Assembly (NCBI RefSeq): GCF_015904235.1
Contig: NZ_JADZLT010000050.1
Span: forward strand, 366,769-430,768
DNA from: Methylobrevis albus
GTDB taxonomy: Bacteria; Pseudomonadota; Alphaproteobacteria; Rhizobiales; Pleomorphomonadaceae
Length of the DNA stretch: 64,000 nucleotides
Direction of reading: 5' to 3'
Both the position numbers and the translations under genes were made by a program. How positions within the stretch are numbered: position 1 is the stretch's first letter; each line of letters opens with the position of its first letter. The notes below the pieces were generated by a model that worked only from the letters and a program-made list of their open reading frames with translations, was not told the DNA's origin and ran no database searches. Of the stretch, positions 45,626 to 54,376 are shown in pieces.

Positions 45626-45745
45626 CCTTCGAGACAGCCGCTGCGCGGCTTCCTCAGGATGAGGGAAAAAGACAAGCGTTTGAAAACACAGAAAAACGCC
45701 CGGAGGCCTCATCCTGAGGAAGGCGCAACGCGCCTGTCTCGAAGG
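45626..45745. repeat. REP-like paired inverted repeat
   Basis: Arms at 45626-45664 and 45707-45745 (39 bases each) are near-exact reverse complements, with cores CCTTCGAGACAG and CCTCATCCTGAGGAAG. Such CCTCATCCTGAGG palindromes are widely dispersed in Rhizobiales genomes. It fills most of the gap between rlmJ and the next gene and may act as a terminator. Confidence 0.8.
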
Positions 45746-45833
45746 ACGAGGCCGGGTGCGCTGTCCCCTCGCCGATCTCCAGGCCGAACGGCAGCGGCGA
45801 GCGCGAGGGCGTTCGGCTCCAGCCGAACGACTA

Positions 45834-46220
45834 TCAGAACTGGAACGATCCGATCAGCCAGCTGATCGTCGTGGAATCGCCCGGCGTACCGGGAAAGGTT
45901 CCCCGCGCGACGAGCGATCCATCCCGAAAGAAGGCGAGGTTGGCGCCGTTTCTTTCGTGCAGGGCGAATGGGATCGCGTAGCGCTCGGATGCTGCGGCGA
46001 CGGAGATTTCCACCCCATTGTGGACAAACGCCGAGCAGCGGATGATCGCGCGCAGGCGGCCGTCGCCATCCTCGAACACGTCGATCACGGTTCCGTCGAG
46101 CCGCCCTTGGCCTGCGGCCGAGCAAAAGTCCCAGGGTTCGCCGATGCTGGCGATGATTTGGCGACCGATGAGGGGGTGGGGCATGGGCATAAGGGACCGT
46201 TCGTAACTTCGGCTATCCAT
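45834..46220 (-). CDS. Hypothetical protein
   Basis: A 128-residue protein I do not recognise. It has no signal peptide or membrane helix. A beta-rich pattern is suggested by GRLDGTVIDVFEDGDGRLRA and VAAASERYAIPFALHE. The start at 46220 (MDSRSYERSL) has GGTGA upstream; an ATG at 46190 is an alternative. G+C is normal for the genome, in contrast to the HNH gene that follows divergently. Confidence 0.6.
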   Translation of the reverse strand: MDSRSYERSLMPMPHPLIGRQIIASIGEPWDFCSAAGQGRLDGTVIDVFEDGDGRLRAIIRCSAFVHNGVEISVAAASERYAIPFALHERNGANLAFFRDGSLVARGTFPGTPGDSTTISWLIGSFQF

Positions 46221-46320
46221 GTCACCAGGACCGCGTTGCTGTTCGCCGGTCTATGCAGAGAATATTGTTATTTTGCACTAAAGGTCGATTAAATGTAATG
46301 CTGAGGCTTGGAGATCACAG

Positions 46321-47088
46321 ATGACAAGCCGCACCATTCCAGAACCGGTTCAACGCCAAGTCCGTCAAGATTGCGGCTTCGGCTGCGTAATTTGTGGCGC
46401 CCCTATCTTCACCTATGATCATATCGACGAGTTCAGCATCACCCAAAGCCATGAATCAAGTAACATTGCGCTCTTGTGCTACAATCATCATATGGAAAAG
46501 ACAGCAAAAAGACTGTCTAAAGATGTCGTAAAAAAGTATCGCGCATCACCGCATAACAAAATGCGCAAATCTAAGGGAATTCATACATGGATACTTCAGG
46601 GTAATTCGGTTGAATTTCGAATTGGAAACAACGTATTTGGATCTCCGGCCATGAGTGACGGTGAGAAATACGTAGCAATCAATTTCATGGAGATGGAGAT
46701 ATTCTCTGTGCGACGCGAAGGAGATAATCTTCTTGTGTCCATATTCATCAACGACATCGAAGGAAATCAAGTTCTTAAAATCATCGATAACGAGATGATT
46801 CTCGGTGAAAATCTTTGGGATTTTGATTTTTCCGGAACTCGAATGAAAATAAGATCACTTTCTAATCCTAAAAGAGTAATCAATTTTGAATTTAACCCAA
46901 ATACAAGCGTAATATATATATCTGAATCTAGATTTAGAATTGATTATCCCAGATTTGCAGCTTTGAATCCGTTTGAAAACTATCGAGAAATTAGAATTGA
47001 AAAGGATCTGACAGTCATACTTCCTAGTAACACGATAATCTCTGGCTTTCACTGCTATGTGGGGCGGATCGGAATGCGAATAGTCTGA
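46321..47088 (+). CDS. AT-rich HNH endonuclease-like protein
   Basis: A 255-residue protein. The N-terminal 65 residues form an HNH nuclease: CGFGCVICGAPIFTYDHIDE holds the first Cys pair (CVIC) and the Asp-His, and SSNIALLCYNHHMEKTAK holds the Asn, second Cys and HH. The remaining 190 residues are beta-rich (WILQGNSVEFRIGNNVFG, ILGENLWDFDFSGTRMKI) and unassigned. One sampled 60-base line is 27% G+C, against about 70% in neighbours, so recent transfer is likely. It is a lone gene; an anti-phage or mobile-element nuclease role is inference. AGAT-type leader, no strong ribosome site. Confidence 0.75.
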   Translation: MTSRTIPEPVQRQVRQDCGFGCVICGAPIFTYDHIDEFSITQSHESSNIALLCYNHHMEKTAKRLSKDVVKKYRASPHNKMRKSKGIHTWILQGNSVEFRIGNNVFGSPAMSDGEKYVAINFMEMEIFSVRREGDNLLVSIFINDIEGNQVLKIIDNEMILGENLWDFDFSGTRMKIRSLSNPKRVINFEFNPNTSVIYISESRFRIDYPRFAALNPFENYREIRIEKDLTVILPSNTIISGFHCYVGRIGMRIV

Positions 47089-47223
47089 ACTAATTTATTC
47101 CATCAAATCGACTTTGATGAATCAATCAATTTTGGCTCATCGTCTGCAGAAAGTGGTTGGGAAATCGAGTGTGCAGCCGTGCGTGCTCGGAAGTAGCCGA
47201 TTGAGCCTTCATTTAGCTGAGAG

Positions 47224-47250
47224 TTGGATCCCCGCTTTCGCGGGGATGAC
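47224..47250. repeat. Short REP palindrome
   Basis: TGGATCCCCGC-TTTC-GCGGGGATGAC: an 8-bp stem ATCCCCGC/GCGGGGAT with a TTTC loop. This GGATCCCCGC..GCGGGGATGAC form is a common dispersed palindrome in proteobacteria. Confidence 0.75.
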
Positions 47251-47361
47251 GGCTGAGTTTTGTGCGGGGGTGGACGCTGCAAGGGCCGTCGTAGTCTGCC
47301 CGGCGGCACGAACCAGCCCGGTGCAACTGCATGGCGATCGTTTGATCGTCATCGAAGCATC

Positions 47362-47521
47362 GTCATGGTCCGCGCAGGCGGACCATCCACGACCCGCGGC
47401 CTGGACAGGTCTCCGATGAAATTGATGAGGCCATGAAGCTGCGATCGACGGCACAGGCGACCAGGGACGAGGCACCGTGGCCGGCGGCCTTCGTGGATGG
47501 TCCGCCGGCGCGGACCATGAC
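47362..47521. repeat. Paired inverted repeat with GTCATGGTCCGC ends
   Basis: Arms 47362-47392 and 47491-47521 (31 bases) are reverse complements with a few mismatches. Each arm itself folds (GGTCCGC...GCGGACC). The 98 bases between the arms encode nothing recognisable. The arrangement is like a MITE or double REP. Confidence 0.75.
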
Positions 47522-47650
47522 AAACTTCCTGCCTTCTCTTCGGCGATTGCCCTGCTTCATTCCCCTCCCGCCTTGACCCCGCCCCTCCCCTCCGCCACCT
47601 TCTCAACTCCGCTGCTTCGGCAGCCCTCCGTCATTCATTCAGGCTGCCCC

Positions 47651-48085
47651 ATGCGTCTGCCGTCGCTGATGTTCGCCGCGTTTGCGGTTCTCACCGCCCC
47701 TGCCCTCGCCGCCGATTACTATGGCGGGGGGCAGCGGCCCGTCGCGGCGGTCGAAGTTCCCGGGGTGCCGGCGTGTGACGATGCCGGGGTGCTGGGGACG
47801 ATTGCGACCCGGCATGCGGGGGCGACGCCGGAGACGAAGAACGGGGTGGAGATCGCGCTGATCGAGCGGATCGGCGCCGGCTATGTCGTGGCGAACGGGC
47901 CGAGCTCGATCGTGCACCGCCATTGCGCCGCAACCGCGCTGCTCTCCACCGGCGGCCGCGACGAGCTGGTCTACCGGATCTCGCAGCGGCAGGGTTTTGC
48001 AAGTATCGGCTGGAACGTCGAGTTCTGCCTCGCGCGTAACGACGCCTGGTACGTCTACGGTGCCGGATGCCGCTCGCTGCGCTGA
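47651..48085 (+). CDS. Hypothetical secreted protein
   Basis: A 144-residue exported protein with signal peptide MRLPSLMFAAFAVLTAPALA. Four Cys residues are present in the mature part (VPACDDAG, RHCAATALL, VEFCLAR, GAGCRSLR), likely two disulfides. A SIGWNVEFCLARNDAWYVYG ending recurs in small rhizobial secreted proteins of unknown role. Its 3' end overlaps the RNase T2 gene by 19 bases, so the two are probably co-expressed. Confidence 0.75.
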   Translation: MRLPSLMFAAFAVLTAPALAADYYGGGQRPVAAVEVPGVPACDDAGVLGTIATRHAGATPETKNGVEIALIERIGAGYVVANGPSSIVHRHCAATALLSTGGRDELVYRISQRQGFASIGWNVEFCLARNDAWYVYGAGCRSLR

Positions 48086-48783
48086 GCGCTGGTCTGCGGC
48101 GCGCCGCAACGCGCAGGCGGGCGGCCTCGCGCCTTGCCGTGGCGGGTATCTTTGCGCTCGGCCTCGGCGCGCTGCTGGTGCCGGAGGTCTTCGCCCCGGC
48201 GGCGGCCGACGAGCCGGGCGACTTCGAGTTCTACGTGCTGTCGCTGTCGTGGTCGCCGAGCTATTGCGAGGCGGAGGGGTCGGAGCGCGACCGGCTGCAG
48301 TGCGGCTCCGGCCGGCCGTTCGCCTTCGTGGTGCACGGGCTGTGGCCGCAGGCGGCGCGCGGCGAGGGTCCCGCTTTCTGCGATGCTTACGACGAGCCGT
48401 CGCGGCGGACGGTGGACGGCGTGCTCGACATCATGCCGAGCCCCGGCCTGGTGCGGCACCAGTGGCGCAAGCACGGCAGCTGTTCCGGCGCCGATCCCGA
48501 TGAATTCTTTGCGACCGTTCGCGCGGCGCGCGCGCGCGTGGCGATTCCCCCTGCCTATCGGCGGCTCGACCGCTATATGTCGGTGAGGCCCGAGGCGGTG
48601 GAGGCGGCGTTCGTCGCCGCCAACCCGGGATTGAAGGACAACGGCATCGCCGTGACCTGCGACCGGCACCGGCTGCGCGAGGTGCGCATCTGCCTCACCC
48701 GCGACCTCGACTTCCGCAGCTGTCCGGAGGTCGACCGGCGCGGCTGCCGGCAGGCGAGCGTCGCGATGCCGCCGGTGCGCTGA
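48067..48783 (+). CDS. Secreted ribonuclease T2
   Basis: A 238-residue periplasmic or secreted RNase. A twin-arginine-rich N terminus leads to a membrane segment and signal cleavage near residue 47 (APAAADEPGD). The two catalytic segments are conserved: FAFVVHGLWPQ at about 90-100 and HQWRKHGSCSG near 136-146, with the two active His and the Glu replaced by Gln (HQWRKHG, usual HEWxKHG). Six or more Cys suggest disulfides. It would degrade RNA outside the cytoplasm. Confidence 0.92.
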   Translation: MPLAALSAGLRRAATRRRAASRLAVAGIFALGLGALLVPEVFAPAAADEPGDFEFYVLSLSWSPSYCEAEGSERDRLQCGSGRPFAFVVHGLWPQAARGEGPAFCDAYDEPSRRTVDGVLDIMPSPGLVRHQWRKHGSCSGADPDEFFATVRAARARVAIPPAYRRLDRYMSVRPEAVEAAFVAANPGLKDNGIAVTCDRHRLREVRICLTRDLDFRSCPEVDRRGCRQASVAMPPVR

Positions 48784-48844
48784 CGCGGCGAGGATACGCG
48801 ACGATTGAAGAACACGGCCGAAGGGCCGGGAAGGTTTCGGGAGG

Positions 48845-49942
48845 ATGACGAGGACGATCCGCATGGGACACGCCCTCAGATCGGCACTGGCGGCGGCGCT
48901 GGCCGCGCTGCTCGGCGTCGTGATCGGCGCCTTGCCGGCGGCGGCGGCCGAGACCGTGCGCTTCGGCAACGTCACCGCCGTCTGCGAGGACGACGGCAGC
49001 TGCGCCGCGCTGCTACCCTCCACCGAGCGCCGCGCCGCGGCCGACGGGCGCGAGCAGCCGGTGGCGGTGTTCCAGCTGCAGCGGGCGCCGGGCAGCCGGG
49101 CGCGCTGGACGATGTCGTTCACCACCCTCGCCGACCTCGCCGACCGCGACCGCACGATCGCCATGGCGGTCGACGGCGGTGTCGGCGTGACGCTGCGCGC
49201 CGAGGCGGACTATGCGCCCTTCGTGCGGCCCGACAGCTTCTACATCCTGTCCGCCGCCGGGCGCGACCGGATGATGATCGACCTGCAGTCGGGCGCGACG
49301 CTGCGCATCCGCTACATCGACATCGCCGGGGCGCCGCGCGAGCCGCGCTTCGCCCTCGACGGGCTGACCGCCGCGCTGGCGCACATCGACCGCGCGCAGA
49401 ACCGCATTGCCGGCGACCGCCGCACCGGCCCGCCGGAGGACCTGCCGCGCGCGCCGGCCGTGGACGTGCCGGCGATGATCGCCGCCGCCGGCGTGCCGGC
49501 CGAACTGGTCGCCCGCCACGGGGCGACCGAGTGCGAGGCGATCGATTCGCCGCGGCTTTCGGCGATCGAGCCGCTGATCGGGCCGCTGTCCGACACGGCG
49601 ACGCTCTATGTGCTGCCCTGCTACGCCCGCGACGGCGGCCGGGTGGCCGCAAGGCTGTGGCTGATCGAAAGCGGTGAGATCGGCGGCATCCACCCGCTCT
49701 ACTTCGCCGACTATTCCAGCCGCTTCGGCTGGACCGGCACCGAGGTGCTGGAAAACGTCGCCTATGACGAAGGCGCCCGGGTGCTGACCGCCACCATGCC
49801 CGGCACCTCGGACGGCTGCGGCCGCACCGGGCGCTGGCGCTGGGACGCCTATGCCTTCAAGCTGGAACGCTTCGCCGTCTGGGAGGACTGCATCCGGCCG
49901 CGCGCCGCCGCCACCTGGCCGGTGGTTTACGAGGGGCGCTGA
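48845..49942 (+). CDS. DUF1176 domain-containing exported protein
   Basis: A 365-residue exported protein with signal peptide ending LPAAAAET near residue 35. The DUF1176 pattern is visible: CEDDGSCAALLPSTERR, VLPCYARDGGRVAARLWLIE, FGWTGTEVLENVAYDEG and the C-terminal FKLERFAVWEDCIRP followed by WP. The domain's role is not established. It follows RNase T2 by 61 bases on the same strand. Confidence 0.88.
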   Translation: MTRTIRMGHALRSALAAALAALLGVVIGALPAAAAETVRFGNVTAVCEDDGSCAALLPSTERRAAADGREQPVAVFQLQRAPGSRARWTMSFTTLADLADRDRTIAMAVDGGVGVTLRAEADYAPFVRPDSFYILSAAGRDRMMIDLQSGATLRIRYIDIAGAPREPRFALDGLTAALAHIDRAQNRIAGDRRTGPPEDLPRAPAVDVPAMIAAAGVPAELVARHGATECEAIDSPRLSAIEPLIGPLSDTATLYVLPCYARDGGRVAARLWLIESGEIGGIHPLYFADYSSRFGWTGTEVLENVAYDEGARVLTATMPGTSDGCGRTGRWRWDAYAFKLERFAVWEDCIRPRAAATWPVVYEGR

Positions 49943-50006
49943 GCGGGCTACCACTGGCCGCCGGCGGCCCGACGCCGGGCCGCACCCCGCCGCCGAGGAC
50001 ATCCCG

Positions 50007-50630
50007 ATGACCGAGTTCACCCTGCTGAGTTCCCCGCCCTCGCCGTTCGGGCGCAAGGTGAAGATCGCGGCAAGCCTGCTCGGGCTTAGCGATCGCATCA
50101 CCGTGGTGGCGGTGGAGACCGTGGTGCCGGACGCCGAGCTGCTGGCGCGCAACCCGCTCGGCAAGATCCCGGCGCTGGTGCCGGCGGGCGGCGCGGCGCT
50201 CTACGACAGCCGCGTCATTCTCGAATATCTCGACCATCTCGCCGGCGGCGGCCGGATCATCCCCACCGAGACCGGCCCGCGCTTTGCCGCGCTGACGCTG
50301 CAGGCGCTCTGCGACGGGCTGATGGATGCGGCCCTGCTGCAGGTCTACGAGACGCGGCTGCGCCCCGAGGGCGAGCGCAGCCCGGGCTGGAGCGCGCGGC
50401 AGGCGGAGAAGGTGCGCCGGGCGCTCGCCACGCTGGAGGCCGCCCCGCCGACGGCGGTCGGCGATCCCGCGGCGATCACGGTGGGTGAGATCGCGCTCTC
50501 AGCAGCGCTCGGCTACCTCGACCTGCGCTTTGCCGGTGCCTGGCGCGCCGAGCATCCGGCGCTCGCCGCCTGGCTCGAGAGCTTCGCCGCCGCCGTGCCG
50601 GCCTTCGAGGCGACCCGCTTCAAGGGCTGA
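50007..50630 (+). CDS. Glutathione S-transferase family protein
   Basis: A 207-residue cytoplasmic protein with a thioredoxin-like N-terminal domain (LLSSPPSPFGRKVKIAASLLG at 5-25, NPLGKIPALVPAGGAALYDSR near 50) and a helical C-terminal domain. A Ser lies where many bacterial GSTs have the catalytic Ser/Cys. Detoxification or a redox role is typical. The start at 50007 follows GAGGACATCCCG. Confidence 0.9.
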   Translation: MTEFTLLSSPPSPFGRKVKIAASLLGLSDRITVVAVETVVPDAELLARNPLGKIPALVPAGGAALYDSRVILEYLDHLAGGGRIIPTETGPRFAALTLQALCDGLMDAALLQVYETRLRPEGERSPGWSARQAEKVRRALATLEAAPPTAVGDPAAITVGEIALSAALGYLDLRFAGAWRAEHPALAAWLESFAAAVPAFEATRFKG

Positions 50631-50662
50631 GTCCTCCCCCGCTTGTTTTATCCGGAGCAGCC

Positions 50663-51016
50663 ATGTCCGACACGCCCACCGCCCCCATCGGCTTCGACGA
50701 CTTTCTGAAAGTCGACATCCGTGTCGGCGTGATCGTCGAGGCGGAGCCGCTCGAGGGGGCGCGGCGGCCGGCGCACAAGCTCAAAGTCGATTTCGGACCG
50801 GAGATCGGCGTCAAGCGGACCTCGGTGCAGATCACCGAGCACTACGCGCCGGAAGATCTGGTCGGGCGCAAGGTGCTGGCGGTGGTGAACTTTCCGCCCA
50901 AGCAGATCGGCAAGTTCATGTCCGAGGTGCTGACGCTCGGCGTGCCGGACGAAAACGGCAAGGTGGTGCTGATCACGCCTGACAAGGACGTACCGGTGGG
51001 GGGGCGGATGTACTGA
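50663..51016 (+). CDS. csaA: tRNA-binding domain protein, CsaA-like
   Basis: A 117-residue OB-fold protein. The pattern DDFLKVDIRVGVIVEAEPLE, AHKLKVDFGPEIGVKRTSVQ (20 residues) and VLAVVNFPPKQIGKFMSEVL matches CsaA, a chaperone-like tRNA-binding protein related to the EMAP-II/MetG C-terminal domain. VLAVVNFPP is the strongly conserved strand. It is 32 bases after the GST gene. Confidence 0.93.
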   Translation: MSDTPTAPIGFDDFLKVDIRVGVIVEAEPLEGARRPAHKLKVDFGPEIGVKRTSVQITEHYAPEDLVGRKVLAVVNFPPKQIGKFMSEVLTLGVPDENGKVVLITPDKDVPVGGRMY

Positions 51017-51024
51017 GGGGGTGT

Positions 51025-51208
51025 GCCGTGTGGCCTCCCCCCTCCCTGTCCCTCCCCCGCTTCGCAGGAGAGGGGACGAAAGACGAGATGTCTTTCGCAA
51101 AACTGATGTTTCGCCGAACCGAAGAGCCGTTGAGAACGACGCCCTGACCTCCTGCGTCCCCTCTCCTGCGCAGCGGGGGAGGGACAGGGAGGGGGGAAGC
51201 CCCACGGC
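51025..51208. repeat. Paired inverted repeat, MITE-like element (copy 2)
   Basis: Arms at 51025-51078 and 51155-51208 (54 bases) with three mismatches; central part 76 bases. The plus-strand centre (TTTCGC ... CGAAGAGCCGTTGAGA ... CCTCCTGCGTCC) is homologous to the reverse complement of copy 3. It lies between the convergent csaA-like and histidine kinase genes. Confidence 0.9.
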
Positions 51209-51217
51209 ACACACCCC

Positions 51218-52741
51218 TCAACACGGCACCCGCACCAGCGCCCGCAATCCCCCGAGCGGCCCCGTCGACAGGCGGATGTCGCCGCCGTGGGTGAGGGCGA
51301 TGTCGCGGGCGATGGCGAGGCCGAGGCCGGAGCCGCCGACGTCCTGGTTGCGGGCGCTGTCGAGGCGGTGGAACGGCTTGAAGACGGCGTCGCGCTCGGC
51401 CTCCGGGATGCCGGGGCCGTCGTCGTCGACGATGACGGTGAGCCAGTTGTCCTGCCGCGTCACCTGCACCGCGGCGCGGCTGCCGTAGCGCACGGCGTTG
51501 CCGACGAGGTTGGCGATCATCCGCTTGAAGGCGAGCGGGCGCACGGCGGCGTTGGCCGGGCCGCCGGCGGCGATCGTCGCCGGGCGGCCGGTGCGCTCGG
51601 TCTCGGCGACGACGTCGGCGGCGAGCTGGTGCACGTCGGTGACGGTGCTCGGCTCGTCGGCGACGCCGCGGGCGAAGGCGAGATAGGCCTCGAGCATCGC
51701 CTCCATCTCGACCACGTCGGCGGCGAGCGCCTCGGCCTCCTCGCTCTCGGGCAACAGCGCGAGTTCCAGCTTGAAGCGGGTGAGAATGGTCCGGAGGTCG
51801 TGGCTGACGCCGGCGAGCATGGTGGTGCGCTGCTCGACCTGGCGCTCGATGCGCCGGCGCATCTCGATGAAGGCGTAGGCGGCCTTGCGCACTTCCCGCG
51901 CGCCGCTCGGGGTGAAATCCTTGGGGTTCTGGCCGCGGCCGAGCATCTCGGCGGCGACGGCGAGCCGCTGGATCGGACGGATCTGGTTGCGCAGGAACAC
52001 GATCGACACGACGATCAGCACGAAGGCCGTCAGCACCATCCAGACGATGAAGATGTGCGAGTTGGAGGCGTAGGCGTGGTTGCGCGGCAGGCGGATGCGC
52101 AACACCGCCTCGGGCAGCGCGATGCGCACCTCGACCAGTCGCTCGTAGCTCACCGTATCGACGGCGAAGGGCAGCGTGATCTGGTCGGCGAGGCTCGCGG
52201 TCAGCGTCTCGTCGAGCAGGGAGAACAGCGGCGCCGGCGGCGTCGGCTCGAGGTCGGCGGCCGGCTGCAGGGCGATCGACATGCTGAGCCGCGCCGCGGC
52301 GATGCGCTGGATCGTCTCCATCGCGTCCGGATCCGGGCGGTCGAGCATCAGGTCGACGATGCTGGCGATGTCGCGCGCCACCGCATCGGAGAGGCGCTTC
52401 GTCACCAGCGTGTAGTGCCGCTCCATGAAGACCTGGGCGATCACCGACTGGAAGATCACCATCGGCACCACGACGATCAGCATCGAGCGGCCGAACAGGC
52501 TCTTGGGCAGGCGCCGGTTGATCGCCCGGCCGACCGCCGCCCAGAGCCCGGCGACCGGCGCCGGCATGATACGGCCGAGGCCGCGCCGGACAACGCGGAC
52601 ACCGGTCGCGGCGCGGTCGAGCCCCTCGCTGACCACGTCGGCGGCGTCGTCGGCAAGGTCCGGACCGTCGTCGTCCGGCGGTGCGGCGGCATCGATGTCC
52701 GGCGCGGCGGGCGGCAGCGTCCGGTGCGGCGGAGGGGTCAT
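51218..52741 (-). CDS. EnvZ-like sensor histidine kinase
   Basis: A 507-residue inner-membrane kinase. A cytoplasmic acidic N-terminal region of about 80 residues precedes TM1 (LIVVVPMVIFQSVIAQVF), a periplasmic domain, TM2 near 238-258 and a HAMP domain (IRPIQRLAVAAEMLGRG). The H box is AGVSHDLRTILTRF at about 310, with Ile where EnvZ has Pro. The N box is MIANLVGNAVRYG, and G boxes are DDDGPGIPEAERDAVF and GSGLGLAIARD. It overlaps its response-regulator gene by four bases. Confidence 0.93.
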   Translation of the reverse strand: MTPPPHRTLPPAAPDIDAAAPPDDDGPDLADDAADVVSEGLDRAATGVRVVRRGLGRIMPAPVAGLWAAVGRAINRRLPKSLFGRSMLIVVVPMVIFQSVIAQVFMERHYTLVTKRLSDAVARDIASIVDLMLDRPDPDAMETIQRIAAARLSMSIALQPAADLEPTPPAPLFSLLDETLTASLADQITLPFAVDTVSYERLVEVRIALPEAVLRIRLPRNHAYASNSHIFIVWMVLTAFVLIVVSIVFLRNQIRPIQRLAVAAEMLGRGQNPKDFTPSGAREVRKAAYAFIEMRRRIERQVEQRTTMLAGVSHDLRTILTRFKLELALLPESEEAEALAADVVEMEAMLEAYLAFARGVADEPSTVTDVHQLAADVVAETERTGRPATIAAGGPANAAVRPLAFKRMIANLVGNAVRYGSRAAVQVTRQDNWLTVIVDDDGPGIPEAERDAVFKPFHRLDSARNQDVGGSGLGLAIARDIALTHGGDIRLSTGPLGGLRALVRVPC

Positions 52742-53481
52742 TCCTCGAACCTCAGCCGGTAGCCGATGCCGCGCACGGTCTGCAGATGCGCCGGATTGGA
52801 CGGATCGGCCTCGATCTTGCGGCGCAGCCGGTTGATCTGCACGTCGATGCTGCGCTCGCCGACGCCGCCGTCGCCGCCGCCGATCAGCGCGTCGCGGGCG
52901 ACGACGCCCTCGGGAGCCTGGGCGAACATGGTGAGCAGCTGGCGCTCCCGCTCGGTGAGCCGCACCGGCTCGTCGCCGTCGCTGAGGTCCTCGCGGCCGA
53001 CGTCGTAGGTGAAGCGGCCGAAGCGGATGCTGCGGGTGCGGGTCATGCCGTCGGGCGCCGCGCTGCGCGAGCGCGCCCGGCGGCGCAGGATGTTCTGGAT
53101 ACGCAGCACCAGCTCGCGCGGCTCGAACGGCTTGGTCAGATAGTCGTCGGCGCCGGTCTCGAGGCCGCGGATGCGGTCTTCCGGCTCGCTGCGGGCGGTG
53201 AGCAGCAGCACGGCCACGTCGTGGGTGCGGCCGATGGCGGTGGCGAGGCTGATGCCGTCCTCGCCCGGCATCATCACGTCGACGATCAGGAGGTCGAAGG
53301 CGATCTGCTGCAGCTTGCGCCGGGTCTCCTCCGCGTTGGCGGCGACGGTGACGCGAAACCCCTCCTTGCCGAGGAAGCGCTGCAGCAGGCTGCGAATGCG
53401 GCTGTCGTCGTCGACGACGAGGATGTGCACGGCGTCGTCGGTGGGGGCGATGGCGGACGTGTCCGGCGCCTGCTGGCTCAT
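52738..53481 (-). CDS. OmpR/PetR-type response regulator
   Basis: A 247-residue winged-helix regulator. The receiver domain carries ILVVDDDSRIRSLLQRFLG near 20, the phospho-Asp in DLLIVDVMMPGEDG near 68 and the Lys in DYLTKPFEP near 117. The C-terminal OmpR domain has RLTERERQLLTMFAQAP and SIDVQINRLRRKIEADP. The MarR/regulator/kinase order beside an ilvE gene resembles the petP-petR neighbourhood of Rhodobacter, so PetR is a possible name. The start at 53481 has GAGGAG upstream. Confidence 0.93.
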   Translation of the reverse strand: MSQQAPDTSAIAPTDDAVHILVVDDDSRIRSLLQRFLGKEGFRVTVAANAEETRRKLQQIAFDLLIVDVMMPGEDGISLATAIGRTHDVAVLLLTARSEPEDRIRGLETGADDYLTKPFEPRELVLRIQNILRRRARSRSAAPDGMTRTRSIRFGRFTYDVGREDLSDGDEPVRLTERERQLLTMFAQAPEGVVARDALIGGGDGGVGERSIDVQINRLRRKIEADPSNPAHLQTVRGIGYRLRFEE

Positions 53482-53519
53482 GCCGTTCTCCTCGGGCTCA
53501 CCTGTCGCCGCGCGGGCGA

Positions 53520-54035
53520 TCAAGCGACGTCGTCGCTCGGCGCGCGGGGCGGCGCGTCGCGGTCGATCATGTTCTGCAGGAACGCGCGTGCCCCGGCGCG
53601 CCCGGCCGCGTCGAGGCCGGCGGCGGCCTGCTCGAGCCGCTGCGACTGGCGTTCGGCGAGCTCCTGCACCAGGCGGCTACCTTTGCGGGTCGCGTGCAGC
53701 AGGCGCTGGCGACGGTCGGATTCGCCCGGCGTCTGCAGGATGAAGCCCTCGTCGACCAGTTGCTTCAGCACCCGGCCGAGGCTCTGTTTGGTGATGCGCA
53801 GGATATCGAGCAGGTCGGTGACGCGGATGCCGGGGTTGCGCTCGACGAAATACAGCACCCGGTGGTGCGCCCGGCCGAAGCCGTAGCGCGCCAGCATCTG
53901 GTCGGCGTCGCCGACGAAGTCGCGGTAGGCGAAGAACAGCAGCTCGATGAGCTGGAAATCCGGGCCGGACGGCTCGGCGGCCTTGGCTGCCGGATCGACC
54001 GGCGGGGCGCTCCTCGAGAAATTTATGTCAGCCAT
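53520..54035 (-). CDS. MarR-family regulator, PetP-like
   Basis: A 171-residue winged-helix repressor. The recognition region is RVTDLLDILRITKQSLGRVL near 72-91 and the wing is TPGESDRRQRLLHATRKG. It ends just upstream of the response-regulator gene (38 bases), and its start is divergent from ilvE across 340 bases. A PetP-type role in redox or respiratory control is suggested only by gene order. Confidence 0.9.
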   Translation of the reverse strand: MADINFSRSAPPVDPAAKAAEPSGPDFQLIELLFFAYRDFVGDADQMLARYGFGRAHHRVLYFVERNPGIRVTDLLDILRITKQSLGRVLKQLVDEGFILQTPGESDRRQRLLHATRKGSRLVQELAERQSQRLEQAAAGLDAAGRAGARAFLQNMIDRDAPPRAPSDDVA

Positions 54036-54376
54036 ATTGACTTATTCTGTTCCGATTGTTACTGGATGCGGCGTTCCAGCGAAACGATCGTTCTCGGTCG
54101 CCGTCGCAGCTTTGCGAAACGGTGATCGTCCCGCATCGTCGAGCCCGTTCGCGAGGGGCCGCTCCGCCCGGGATCCGATCGCCGAATCGCCACCGCTGCG
54201 GCGCTTCCCCGACCGGACAGGCCGGAAATGTCCGCCGAAACGGTTGTCCGACCCTCGATCCGTGGTGAAGATATCCGCTCGACCGCTGCGACGCAAAACC
54301 AATGGTCGCCCCATGACGGGCGCCGCGCTCCAAGGTCCAGGTGGGCCGCCGGGCGAAGGATCTGGGAGTTTCTGAC
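54036..54376. other. Divergent promoter region of the MarR gene and ilvE
   Basis: It carries the upstream regions of both genes. I found no clear promoter hexamers or palindromic operator, and no gene. Confidence 0.4.

Larger units (their letters stand above)
47089..47650. other. Intergenic region filled with REP-like palindromes
   Basis: No gene is visible. It contains two repeat families listed separately (47224-47250 and 47362-47521). Composition returns from AT-rich to GC-rich around 47110-47200. Confidence 0.6.

Noticed and set aside
51218-52741. Ile instead of Pro in the histidine kinase H box (HDLRTILTR)
   Set aside because: As far as I recall this variant is common in EnvZ-like kinases of this bacterial group, so it is not a sign of inactivity.
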